Positions 35,632 to 43,598 of a DNA stretch of 64,000 bases are shown here, one piece after another. Numbering within the stretch: the first letter of the stretch is position 1; the number at the start of each line of letters is the position of its first letter. Source of the stretch: Halonatronum saccharophilum DSM 13868 (GTDB lineage Bacteria > Bacillota > Halanaerobiia > Halobacteroidales > Halobacteroidaceae). A program made the translations under genes and the position numbers. The notes below the pieces were generated by a model. That model did not search any database and had not been told where the DNA came from. It was given only the letters and a program-made list of their open reading frames with translations. The stretch covers positions 8,843-72,842 of the forward strand of contig NZ_KI912097.1 in NCBI RefSeq assembly GCF_000517025.1. The letters are read 5' to 3'.

Positions 35632-36816
35632 ATGAGAGGATATATTATCTTTGTTGCAGTAGTATCCCTTATTGCTTTAGTATCAGGGTTGCTTCACCTA
35701 TTTTCTCTTGTTTATATAACTTTAGCTTTAATATTATTATTTAAATATATAAACAAGAAGGCCTTTGAAAATTTAGAGGTCAAAAGGGAGTTATCTAAGG
35801 ATAGGATCTTTAGAGGTGAGGAGTCGTTAATTAGAATTCAGATTAAAAACAAGGGGATTTGGCCCATATTTTGGTTGGCTTATAATGTAGATGTCCCTGT
35901 TAAACTAGCTTTACCTTTAAAGACTAGAATTACTTCCTTGCTACCAAAGGGAGAGATAGATTTTGAGTATAAGTTAGATGGGAAGAGGCGTGGTCTTTAT
36001 AAATTAGGTAAATTAAGTTTAGAAATTGGAGATCCTTTAGATTTTAATGTAAATACAACCAAATATGATGATGAGGTTATTTTGATAGTTTATCCTAATA
36101 TATTTGCTTTAGATAGTCTTGGGCTTCCTTCAAGGATAGCCTTTGGTGATACCCTTTGGCCTCAAAGGATATATCAAGATCCAAGTAGCTTTAGAGGGTT
36201 AAGAGAGTATCAGTTAGGGGATCCCTTAAAGGATGTTTATTGGCCCGCTACAGCAAGTAGTGGTAAGATGATGGTTAAGGAGTATGAATCAACAGTAACT
36301 ATCCAGAATATGATATTTCTTAATTTAGATTTACAAGACTATGATATTAGAAAGGTTGATCTTAAAAAAGAGTTTGCTATAGAGGTAGTAGCATCTATAG
36401 CTCATTATTTGACCAGGGTAGATCAGATTATTGGTTTTGGAACTAATGGAAAAGATCTGGTCAATGAGATTAATTTAGTTAGGCCTGCTCAAGGTGATGG
36501 ACAGTTGATGAAGATAATGGAGTTATTAGCTTGCTTAGACTTTAGTGAAGGTGACTCCTTCTTAGATACAATCGATGAAGGATATAAGCATCTTTCTCCA
36601 GGTTCTACCGTTATCCTTATAAGTGAGATAGATACAGAAGAATTGGTCAAAAAAGCTTTAGAGCTCTGTCATAAGGGTTTAAATGTAGTAATAATTTTAG
36701 TAGGAGGAGAGGTTTTACATCCAGAGTATTTAAATAGAGCATATACTGAATCTTTAGTTATATACAAGGTCAACAGAAGAAATGATCTATATAACTTGGC
36801 TAGTGGGGTGATTTGA
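35632..36816 (+). CDS. DUF58 domain membrane protein
   Basis: 394 residues starting at ATG 35632, with a ribosome site inside the end of the MoxR gene (GGAGGGATAAG). Two N-terminal helices (about 2-24, 28-45) are followed by a beta-rich domain. The DUF58 core then appears with FRGLREYQLGDPLKDVYWPA. The C-terminal part has a VWA-like fold that lacks a clear MIDAS motif. It is the typical partner of MoxR. Confidence 0.92.
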   Translation: MRGYIIFVAVVSLIALVSGLLHLFSLVYITLALILLFKYINKKAFENLEVKRELSKDRIFRGEESLIRIQIKNKGIWPIFWLAYNVDVPVKLALPLKTRITSLLPKGEIDFEYKLDGKRRGLYKLGKLSLEIGDPLDFNVNTTKYDDEVILIVYPNIFALDSLGLPSRIAFGDTLWPQRIYQDPSSFRGLREYQLGDPLKDVYWPATASSGKMMVKEYESTVTIQNMIFLNLDLQDYDIRKVDLKKEFAIEVVASIAHYLTRVDQIIGFGTNGKDLVNEINLVRPAQGDGQLMKIMELLACLDFSEGDSFLDTIDEGYKHLSPGSTVILISEIDTEELVKKALELCHKGLNVVIILVGGEVLHPEYLNRAYTESLVIYKVNRRNDLYNLASGVI

Positions 36817-36842
36817 AAAGTATCGAGTTAAAAAAGAGAGCA

Positions 36843-36902
36843 ACTCTGCCCACTAAGGGTTCTGTTTTTGAGCCTGAAGCTATAAAGGCTCGTGGGGAGA
36901 GT
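36843..36902 (+). ncRNA. Possible structured RNA element between DUF58 and DUF4129 genes
   Basis: ACTCTGCCCAC (36843-36853) can pair with GTGGGGAGAGT (36892-36902) in 11 positions with one G-G mismatch. Inside it, GAGCC (36870-36874) pairs with GGCTC (36887-36891), stacked on the outer helix. Downstream, AGGGCAG / CTGCCCT (36947-36970) gives a further hairpin before the next ribosome site. The region is noticeably richer in G and C than its surroundings. It does not match a riboswitch class I can name. Confidence 0.4.
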
Positions 36903-36993
36903 AGTGAGTGTGAGTAGTAAGGAGTAGGGGAATAGTATTTTCCCATAGGGCAGTTCCCTGTGCCTGCCCTTTATATATCAAGCTGGAGGAAAA

Positions 36994-38475
36994 ATGTTTA
37001 TAAAGGAGGGGGATTTTTTGGAAGAGGATAAGAATAATATTAGTAGATCAGATACAGTAGGGGGTGAAAAAGATCAAGGTCTAAGTAAAATTTTGAATAT
37101 AATGAATGTACTTATAATATTTTTAAGTGCATTGACCTATTATTTAATGTTGGAGGCCTATTTTTATGAGTTTAGGCCAATCTCCTTGAGTATTTTTGCT
37201 TTATTTATTGGGGTCTTGGCAATTTTTGAGTCTAAGTGGTCTGATAACCCCAGTGTAAATAGGAAGTCTATAAGGGTAATGATAATTTCTATAATATTTT
37301 TAGGAAATTACCTCTTAAATTGGGGGAATTCTATTGACAGTTACTTAATGTCATTAATTTGGCTTGGGCTGTCTTATAATATAAGCTATAATATAGGTTA
37401 TTGGAGCCGTGATATAAGTTGGAGCCAGGAAATTTCAGAGCAGGACCTTGATTATTATCGGAGATTAACAGTAATTGGATTTAGAAATTTGAGATTTCAA
37501 TTTGTCAAGTTAAGCTCTTTAATAGTGTTAATCTGGATTTTAAGATATGAGATTGATCTATCAATTATTCTGTTAGGAGCTTTAGTCTTCTTATTACAAT
37601 TTGTCTTCTTAGGCATAGCCTTTTATCAAAAGAAAAGAACCTATTGGGTTAGCTATGGATATAAGGTAGACTCTAATTTACTTAAGAGTATTTTAATAGG
37701 GATAGTGGCTATAGTTTTAATAGTTGGAGTTATTGGTTTTATAATCCCAACCCAGTATAATTTACTACCCTTTCAATCTATAAGGGCAGGGATAAGTAGA
37801 TTGGGCCAAGGAGTCGAGCTTGGAAATAGAGATTATGACTTTAGCGTAGAAGAGATAGAAGAACGTGGTAATTTAAATATAAATACAGAGGGTGTAGATG
37901 ATGATGATGGTGAATTAAGCCTTGGCAAATCAATTTTTGTTGGCGCAATAATCTTAGGTACCATTGGTGCTACCATTTTTTCTATTCTAGTAGCTCTTTA
38001 TATCTTTAAACATGGGTTAGACAGCTTTATTCAAGGTATTAAATTTACTTTAAAGAAATGGCCACAGGTGTCATTAGATATAATAAAGAGATTTTTCTTT
38101 AGGTTGAAAGCTCTTCTTTCTGCTGTTAAGAATAAGCAGGAGTCTATTAAAGAAGCTAAGGTTAATAGTAAAGAGAGTAAAGGTTATTCTTTTAAGAAAG
38201 ATAAAAAGTATAAAGAGGATAAGAATAGAAAAGAGGTAGTAAAAACTTTCTATCAGCTTTTGGATTATTTGGCCAAAAAAGGTGTTACTAAGACTAAGGA
38301 AGAGACTATAGGAGAGTTCTTTTCTAAGGTTAAAGCTAAGCTAACCTTGGATAAAGAGGCTTTATCTTTAAGAGATATATTTGAGTTTGCTTTCTATGAT
38401 GATGATGAGATAGATGAGGGAGAGGTAATCAAAGCTCAAGAGATAGTAGATGAACTACTTAATTCTTCTGGTTAG
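36994..38475 (+). CDS. Membrane protein with C-terminal DUF4129-like domain
   Basis: 493 residues, the third gene of the MoxR-DUF58 operon, where a transglutaminase-like TgpA protein is often found. Helices lie at about 35-60, 65-85, 95-112, 115-132, 168-188, 190-212, 230-252 and 308-335. The transglutaminase domain itself is absent. The cytosolic C-terminus (about 410-490) resembles DUF4129 (FYQLLDYLAKKGVTKTKEET). ATG 36994 has a close GGAGG; TTG 37018 has a better spaced AAAGGAGGGGG and could be the real start. Confidence 0.75.
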   Translation: MFIKEGDFLEEDKNNISRSDTVGGEKDQGLSKILNIMNVLIIFLSALTYYLMLEAYFYEFRPISLSIFALFIGVLAIFESKWSDNPSVNRKSIRVMIISIIFLGNYLLNWGNSIDSYLMSLIWLGLSYNISYNIGYWSRDISWSQEISEQDLDYYRRLTVIGFRNLRFQFVKLSSLIVLIWILRYEIDLSIILLGALVFLLQFVFLGIAFYQKKRTYWVSYGYKVDSNLLKSILIGIVAIVLIVGVIGFIIPTQYNLLPFQSIRAGISRLGQGVELGNRDYDFSVEEIEERGNLNINTEGVDDDDGELSLGKSIFVGAIILGTIGATIFSILVALYIFKHGLDSFIQGIKFTLKKWPQVSLDIIKRFFFRLKALLSAVKNKQESIKEAKVNSKESKGYSFKKDKKYKEDKNRKEVVKTFYQLLDYLAKKGVTKTKEETIGEFFSKVKAKLTLDKEALSLRDIFEFAFYDDDEIDEGEVIKAQEIVDELLNSSG

Positions 38476-38519
38476 TAAGGTTAAGGCAGATAATATTTTA
38501 TTAAAGGAGGACTCTTGTT

Positions 38520-38882
38520 ATGCCATGGTGTCCTAAATGTAAGTTAGAGTATAGGGATGGATACGATCAATGTAGCGATTGTGGCGAGTCTTTAGTGGAT
38601 AGCATTGACGGTAAAGGTCAAAAAGAAAATGAAGAGAAAAAGTTTGTTCTTTTAATGGATATCAATCAACGGGAAGGTGAAGTTATAAGATCTCTCTTAG
38701 AAGCTCATGGAATTGAAGTAAGAAGTCAATTTAATGAAGCCGGCGCATATCTTGATATTTATATGGGTGGTAGTGTCTTTGGAATTAAATTATTTGTTAA
38801 AGAGGGCCAACTAAAAGAAGCCAAAGAGATTTTAGGTAGTCAGGTAGAGAAAGAAGAATTTGGGGAATATGAAGAAGAATAA
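38520..38882 (+). CDS. Zinc-ribbon DUF2007 protein
   Basis: 120 residues. The N-terminal zinc ribbon has CPKCKLEY and CSDCGESL (two CxxC pairs). It is followed by DUF2007 (putative signal-transducing protein), recognisable in REGEVIRSLLEAHGIEVRSQ and the C-terminal LKEAKEIL. It starts at ATG 38520 behind AAAGGAGGACTCTTGTT. DUF2007 has no proven function; a regulatory role is assumed for the family. Confidence 0.88.
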   Translation: MPWCPKCKLEYRDGYDQCSDCGESLVDSIDGKGQKENEEKKFVLLMDINQREGEVIRSLLEAHGIEVRSQFNEAGAYLDIYMGGSVFGIKLFVKEGQLKEAKEILGSQVEKEEFGEYEEE

Positions 38883-38885
38883 AAC

Positions 38886-38910
38886 AAAAGGCCCTTAAGG
38901 GCCTTTTTTA
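38886..38910 (+). terminator. Terminator after the DUF2007 gene
   Basis: AAAAGGCCC / GGGCCTTTT stem around TTAA, then T's. Confidence 0.9.
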
Positions 38911-38979
38911 AATTGGACAGCTTGATTTTCCTTTCTTCTTTAAGTATTTTTGATGGTACTCCTCAGCAATTATTACCTC
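38908..38979 (-). pseudogene. C-terminal remnant of peptide methionine sulfoxide reductase (msrA)
   Basis: The minus strand reads VIIAEEYHQKYLKKKGK then SSCPI and a TAA stop. AEEYHQ-YL followed by a near-terminal cysteine is the C-terminal signature of MsrA. No upstream msrA frame is visible on the minus strand, so only about 22 codons survive. The remnant starts inside the terminator of the DUF2007 gene. Confidence 0.55.
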
Positions 38980-39059
38980 CTTTTAAGTATTTTTAAAATT
39001 TATTATATAGCTTTCCTTTTATTAAAGCAACTATGTACAGTAATTAGTAATGAGTGATA

Positions 39060-39138
39060 AGTAATGAGTAATGTCAAAATCTCAATATCTTTTATTAAGA
39101 TCTAGGAATAAAGGGTTTTTAAGGTATTACTCATTACT
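39060..39138. repeat. Inverted-repeat element with GTAATGAGTAAT arms
   Basis: AGTAATGAGTAAT (39060-39072) and its complement ATTACTCATTACT (39126-39138) enclose 53 bases. The left side also carries a partial copy TAGTAATGAGTGATA (39045-39059). No coding frame. It resembles the other word-repeat elements near 20881 and 39873. Confidence 0.6.
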
Positions 39139-39208
39139 ACATACATAAAAAACTAATTAATTGAAAGACTAATATATAAAAAGACAAGTAAATTTGGGGA
39201 GGTAATTT

Positions 39209-39862
39209 ATGATAAAGGGTAGAAGGTATAATAAAGTTCTGATTTTATTAGTAATTCTTATTCTGGCTTTGGCTGCTTGTTCACCTAGAGAAGTTAGGGA
39301 AGAGGATGATTTATTAGAGGAGGAAGAGGTCGAGGAGAGTTTAATTTCCTACTTTCCACTAAAGCAGGGGATGGTATATCGCTTTGCTGGAGAAGGAATA
39401 GAGTTTGCTAGTTTTAAATGGGAGGTTAAATTTGTTGATGATGAGTTGGCCCAAATCCATGAGGATAATGGTGGAACAGTAAACGCCAGGGTTTTTAGAG
39501 TTACTGATGATGAAGTTAGGATATTAAGAGAGGAAGCAGAATTTTATGAAGATACTATTTTATTGGATGATTTAGATAGAGAAGATAAAAGAGAGGAAGT
39601 AATATTAAAAAGGCCAATTGAAGAAGGGAATAGTTGGGAAAGTGGAGGAAGAAGAAGGGAGATAGTAAAGGTAGATAAGGTTATTGATTTACCTGCAGGA
39701 AGGTTTTATGGTGTTATTAAGGTGGAGATAACTCCTTTAGAAGAAGGAAAAGATTATACAAATTATGAGTACTATGCCAAGAATATTGGATTGGTTATGA
39801 GTGGAAGTGAAGGAGAAGAATATAAGGTAAGGTCAAGATTAAGATCCTTTGGTAACATATAG
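39209..39862 (+). CDS. Lipoprotein with acidic linker, unknown function
   Basis: 217 residues behind GGGGAGGTAATTT. The signal peptide ends in the lipobox LAAC (about Cys24). A very acidic linker (EEDDLLEEEEVEES) leads to a beta-rich domain. YFPLKQGMVYRF near its start and DLPAGRFYGVIKVE followed by YEYYAKNIGLVM near its end are typical of a widespread Firmicute outer-leaflet lipoprotein group. No enzymatic motif is visible. An inverted-repeat element precedes the gene and a hairpin follows. Confidence 0.82.
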   Translation: MIKGRRYNKVLILLVILILALAACSPREVREEDDLLEEEEVEESLISYFPLKQGMVYRFAGEGIEFASFKWEVKFVDDELAQIHEDNGGTVNARVFRVTDDEVRILREEAEFYEDTILLDDLDREDKREEVILKRPIEEGNSWESGGRRREIVKVDKVIDLPAGRFYGVIKVEITPLEEGKDYTNYEYYAKNIGLVMSGSEGEEYKVRSRLRSFGNI

Positions 39863-39872
39863 TTATTGGTGG

Positions 39873-39908
39873 TCAGCTATCAGTTTTCTAAAGTATACTG
39901 ATAGCTGA
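39873..39908. repeat. Hairpin with TCAGCTATCAGT arms
   Basis: TCAGCTATCAGT (39873-39884) and ACTGATAGCTGA (39897-39908) form a perfect 12-bp stem with a 12-base loop. The words match the ends of the element at 20881-21022. It lies between the lipoprotein and the CCA-adding enzyme. Confidence 0.65.
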
Positions 39909-39958
39909 AAGTTATGAGGTGTTTTAATGACTTATATAAGGTGGAGAAGGGGGATTGT

Positions 39959-41332
39959 ATGGATTATTTAAATTTTGTAGTAGAGATTATTGAAGAATAT
40001 AATAGTAAAGGATATTTAGTTGGAGGAGTAGTAAGAGATTATCTTCTACAAAGAGATGTTGAGGATATTGATATTGGACTGAAAGCAAAAGTTGGGAAAA
40101 TCGCTAGAAACTTTGCTGATAGGATTAAAGGTTCTTTTATTATATTAGATAAAAAGAGAGAAATATATCGGGTAGTAAAAGCAGAGTTGGTTTATGATTT
40201 TACTCTAATAAAGGGAGATTCTATTAGAGAAGATCTAAGAGCCAGGGACTTTACTATAAATTCTATGGCTTTGGAGCTAAGTGATGTTTTAGATATAGAA
40301 GGTGATTCTTTAAAAAATAAGGTTATAGATCCTTATGGGGGTATAGATGATTTGGAAAAAAGGTTGATTCGAGCTACTCAAGAGAGGGTCTTTGCAGAAG
40401 ATCCATTAAGGTTATTTAGAGCTGTTAGATTTAAGGCAGCATTGAACTTTAACATAGATAAAGGTACAGAAGAGTTGATGAAAAAATTTAATAAGGGGAT
40501 AGATGATATCGCTAAAGAGAGGATTAAAGAGGAGTTGCTTAAGATATTGTCTTGTGATGGAGCAGATCAGCATCTAGCTTACTTAGAAGAGAAGCTTGGC
40601 TTATTATCTCAGTTAGTACCAGGAGTTGAAAGGTTTAAAGAGACGGGCCAATGCCGATACCATCGTGAAGATCTTTGGGAACACTCTATTTATGGTGTTA
40701 AGAAGGTAGAAGAGCTTTTGGAAGAGGAATTTTGGCGAAATAAGGTAGATGATAAGAGGATTTCTTTGCTTAAGTTAGGGGTATTACTTCATGATATAGG
40801 CAAGCTATCGACAGAGAGGGAGATAGATGGCGAGGTTCATTTTTATGGACACGACAAGGCTGGGGCCAACTACCTTGGGCCAATTCTCAAAAGGCTGCGC
40901 TTTAGTAGAGAGGAGATAAGCTATATTAAAGCGCTGGTTAGATACCATATGAGACCTTTGGCCCTTTATTATGCCCATAATTTAACAAATAAAGGTAGGT
41001 ATCGCTTCTTTAATGCAGGTGGTGATTGGGTTTTAGATATCTGTTTAGTAGCTGCTGCAGATGCTATGAGTAGTAGGGAGTTAAATGATAGAAAGGATGA
41101 ATTGCCTGGGGCTATGGAATTTCTTAAGGATTTGATTAGAAGGGATCAGAAAGTAAAAACTAAGACAGAGGATTTACTTTTAAGTGGAAGGGATATAATC
41201 GATATCTTCGGCATAAAGGAAGGGCCAACTATTGGTAAGCTTCTCAATGAGTTAAGAGAGAAGCAGGCTTTAGAAGAGATAAAGGATCGTCAAGAAGCCA
41301 TAGAATATTTAAGGGATTTTTTGGAAGAATAA
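39959..41332 (+). CDS. cca: CCA-adding tRNA nucleotidyltransferase with HD domain
   Basis: 457 residues from ATG 39959 (SD GAGAAGGGGG); the open frame begins 15 codons earlier without a better site. The class II nucleotidyltransferase head has YLVGGVVRDYLL and EDIDIGL, followed by RDFTINSMAL and the neck motif DPLRLFRAVRF. A C-terminal HD domain shows LLHDIGKLSTE and FYGHDKAGA. It adds or repairs the 3' CCA of tRNA; poly(A) polymerase activity cannot be excluded from sequence alone. Confidence 0.9.
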   Translation: MDYLNFVVEIIEEYNSKGYLVGGVVRDYLLQRDVEDIDIGLKAKVGKIARNFADRIKGSFIILDKKREIYRVVKAELVYDFTLIKGDSIREDLRARDFTINSMALELSDVLDIEGDSLKNKVIDPYGGIDDLEKRLIRATQERVFAEDPLRLFRAVRFKAALNFNIDKGTEELMKKFNKGIDDIAKERIKEELLKILSCDGADQHLAYLEEKLGLLSQLVPGVERFKETGQCRYHREDLWEHSIYGVKKVEELLEEEFWRNKVDDKRISLLKLGVLLHDIGKLSTEREIDGEVHFYGHDKAGANYLGPILKRLRFSREEISYIKALVRYHMRPLALYYAHNLTNKGRYRFFNAGGDWVLDICLVAAADAMSSRELNDRKDELPGAMEFLKDLIRRDQKVKTKTEDLLLSGRDIIDIFGIKEGPTIGKLLNELREKQALEEIKDRQEAIEYLRDFLEE

Positions 41333-41378
41333 ATTCTGCTTAATATGGCGATATTATTAATGGAGGTGAGAAACCCCA

Positions 41379-41555
41379 ATGGCAAAGATAATGTCTGATA
41401 GGACCAAGTATGAGTTAGCCGAGGAGTTAGGATTCTCTCATAAGGTTCAAGACGGAGATTGGGGAAATATAACCACCAGAGAAGCTGGGTCTTTAGTTAG
41501 ACGAGCAGTCGAGAAGGCCGAGGAGATGTTAGCCCAGCAGGAGAACGGGAGATAG
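41379..41555 (+). CDS. Alpha/beta-type small acid-soluble spore protein (SASP)
   Basis: 58 residues behind AATGGAGGTGAGAAACCCCA. The sequence has KYELAEELGFSHKVQDGDWG and then NITTREAGSLVRRAVEKAEE, the conserved core of the Clostridia-type SASP variants. These proteins coat and protect DNA in dormant spores. SASP genes are normally transcribed in the forespore by sigma-G; I cannot identify a clear -35/-10 here. The terminator stem begins before the stop codon. Confidence 0.9.
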   Translation: MAKIMSDRTKYELAEELGFSHKVQDGDWGNITTREAGSLVRRAVEKAEEMLAQQENGR

Positions 41556-41573
41556 TCTCCCGTTCTTTTTTTC
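41543..41573 (+). terminator. Terminator enclosing the SASP stop codon
   Basis: GAACGGGAGA / TCTCCCGTTC stem (41543-41552 with 41556-41565). The loop is the TAG stop itself, and seven T's follow. Confidence 0.9.
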
Positions 41574-41614
41574 TTTTAACTGAGAAATATTTTATTTTCT
41601 ATGCCTAAATACTA

Positions 41615-42394
41615 TTATAACCACCTACTTATCTCTATGACTTCTCTTATAATTATAAAAAAGATTATAGATATTTGAAGAAGGAGAAGTTGTTTATCTA
41701 TTTTAGCACTTTTAATCTTCTTCTTAGTCTTTAGATTTGAAACTGGGGTGAAGTTTAGAGTTAAATAGGTTGCAAAGGATACTATAAATAAGAAGACTCC
41801 ACTTAAAACCTCTAGTGAAGAGAAAAACTGTGAACTAAAGTGATTTGGTTGGATATCACCATAACCTAAAATTGAGATGGTATTTATACTGAAATAGACA
41901 CCTTCAAAGACATTATCAAGGCGTGGTGAAATTAAAGGTTCCTTAGATGAAAATATATTTTGTGCATATCTAGTACTCAATCCATAATATATTATGCCAT
42001 AATTCAATATTATCTCTAGATAACTCTTTAAAGTAATTATACATCTATCTGAATATTTTAAATCTTCTTCTAGTGGTTTGTTCTTTAGCTTGTCCATACT
42101 ATCTAAGAGAAAAGATATAAATATCTCTATTACCCTAGAGATAGAAAAATAAATAATTATCAAAAAAATAATTCTCGATAAGAGGGGTAAATTTTCAGAC
42201 CAATAAGGCCAAAAGAGTAGAAGGGAGAATAAGAGACAGGATAACCCTAGGTAAGTATTTACTAAACTTTTGATTCGTTGGCCCTTTATTTTTTTATAAG
42301 TATTTTTTTCTTCCCCTTTTACTAAGTATGTTATTAAGTGGGTTGGTGAGATGATAGGGAGCAAGTAGATTAGAAATAGATTAGTAATCTTCAT
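41615..42394 (-). CDS. Potassium channel-like membrane protein
   Basis: 259 residues on the minus strand with N-terminal helices (about 5-22, 45-65, 70-92, 122-140), then a pore region and a final helix pair. The selectivity segment reads SINTISILGYGDIQP, so the GYGD filter of K+ channels is present while the preceding TV is IL. A short cytoplasmic tail follows. It most likely forms a two-helix-pore K+ channel with extra N-terminal helices. It is alone on its strand. Confidence 0.82.
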   Translation of the reverse strand: MKITNLFLIYLLPIISPTHLITYLVKGEEKNTYKKIKGQRIKSLVNTYLGLSCLLFSLLLFWPYWSENLPLLSRIIFLIIIYFSISRVIEIFISFLLDSMDKLKNKPLEEDLKYSDRCIITLKSYLEIILNYGIIYYGLSTRYAQNIFSSKEPLISPRLDNVFEGVYFSINTISILGYGDIQPNHFSSQFFSSLEVLSGVFLFIVSFATYLTLNFTPVSNLKTKKKIKSAKIDKQLLLLQISIIFFIIIREVIEISRWL

Positions 42395-42780
42395 AAAAAT
42401 ATCACCATCTTATTTTTCTTTGTATTAGTTTGAGGTGTTAATGGTTTTTTAATACATTTAAAAAGATAAAGAAAAATCAGAAATCTATTAAACGATTGTT
42501 AAAAATCAAAATATTGTTTTATATCTTCACATTTATAATTAATATATAAAAAAGACTACAAAGTAAAAATAACTCAGGAAATAATTCAAAAAACTAAATA
42601 TTAATAATAAAAAATATGTTAAAAAAGAAGGGGAAAGAAATAATTTATAGAAATGATAAAAATTATGGCTTTAAATTTATTTACAAGTTGTTGTAATTAG
42701 AGCTAATATTATTTATTGCTTTATCTTGAAGGATAACTATTTAATAGCTTGATTAAAAGAATTGATTTATAAGGAGGAAA
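42395..42780. other. 386-base AT-rich intergenic region
   Basis: The region separates the divergent channel and LiaF-like genes. It is extremely A/T-rich and has no frame of note. One block (about 42519-42550, TATCTTCACATTTATAATTA) vaguely resembles promoters A and B near 32330. I see nothing else. Confidence 0.6.
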
Positions 42781-43446
42781 ATGATGAATACTAAAAGGTT
42801 TTTGGGGATAATTATTATTTTACTAGGGGTTTTACTTTTATTTAATGGGGCTGGAATAACTGACATAGGTATAGGAGATTTGATATCAAATTATTGGCCA
42901 CTATTATTGGTGGGAGGTGGGTTGTTCAATCTAATTAGTAATCCTGTAGGGAAACTAGGTGGGTTGATAGTCTTTTTAATAGGGTTATCATTGCAATTAA
43001 GGGTTTTAGGATATTTTAATATTTTTGATTTTGAGTTTTTCTGGCCAATTGTATTAATTTTAGTTGGGTTTTGGCTAATATTTAAAAGAGGAGATAATAT
43101 TAATCATCTGTCTGAGGATTCTTTTAATATAATTGCTATATTCTCTGGTTTTGAGACTAAGAGTGTATCTAAGAAATTTAAAGGTGGGAGTATTATTGCT
43201 ATCTTTGGTGGGGCAGAAGTAGATTTGAGAAAAGCAGATATAGCAGAAGATCAAGTGGCTAGAATTGATGTCTTAGCAATGTTTGGTGGAGTAGATATAT
43301 ATGTTCCAGAAGGGTGGAATGTAGTTGTAAGTGGATTACCTATATTTGGAGGTTGGGAGAATAGCACTAAAAAAGGTGATCCTAACGGGCCAACATTAAA
43401 GGTTAGCGGTTTAGCTATCTTTGGTGGCTTCGATATAAGTGATTAA
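42781..43446 (+). CDS. LiaF-like / DUF5668 membrane protein
   Basis: 221 residues behind AAGGAGGAAA. Four hydrophobic segments (about 6-24, 35-52, 57-75, 85-102) form the DUF5668/LiaI-LiaF-TM region. The C-terminal LiaF-like beta domain contains repeated short GG motifs: IIAIFSGFETK, IIAIFGGAEVDLRKA, VLAMFGGVDIYVP, LPIFGGWEN and LAIFGGFDIS. LiaF proteins modulate cell-envelope stress signalling; no cognate LiaRS operon is adjacent. Confidence 0.9.
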   Translation: MMNTKRFLGIIIILLGVLLLFNGAGITDIGIGDLISNYWPLLLVGGGLFNLISNPVGKLGGLIVFLIGLSLQLRVLGYFNIFDFEFFWPIVLILVGFWLIFKRGDNINHLSEDSFNIIAIFSGFETKSVSKKFKGGSIIAIFGGAEVDLRKADIAEDQVARIDVLAMFGGVDIYVPEGWNVVVSGLPIFGGWENSTKKGDPNGPTLKVSGLAIFGGFDISD

Positions 43447-43450
43447 TTTA

Positions 43451-43497
43451 AAGAAGATATAAGCAGAGAATCACCGTTGCTTATATCTTCTTTTTTA
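43451..43497 (+). terminator. Terminator after the LiaF-like gene
   Basis: AAGAAGATATAAGCA / TGCTTATATCTTCTT stem (43451-43465 with 43478-43492) followed by T's. Confidence 0.88.
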
Positions 43498-43598
43498 TTT
43501 AACAAAAGTATATTTTTTAAAAGGTTGAATCTAAATAGCCATAAATTTTTATCTCTCAAGAAGATTTTGAACTTTTAGCTAATAGCTATAATTAAAGC

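Noticed and set aside
36813-36917. 34-codon frame starting TTG 36813 (KSIELKKRATLPTKGS...)
   Set aside because: It starts within the DUF58 stop, has a poor ribosome site, and the same bases form the RNA helix at 36843-36902, which explains the composition better.
42519-42550. A third copy of the promoter A/B module before the LiaF-like gene
   Set aside because: Similarity is limited to about a dozen A/T-rich bases and the -10 is far from the start codon.
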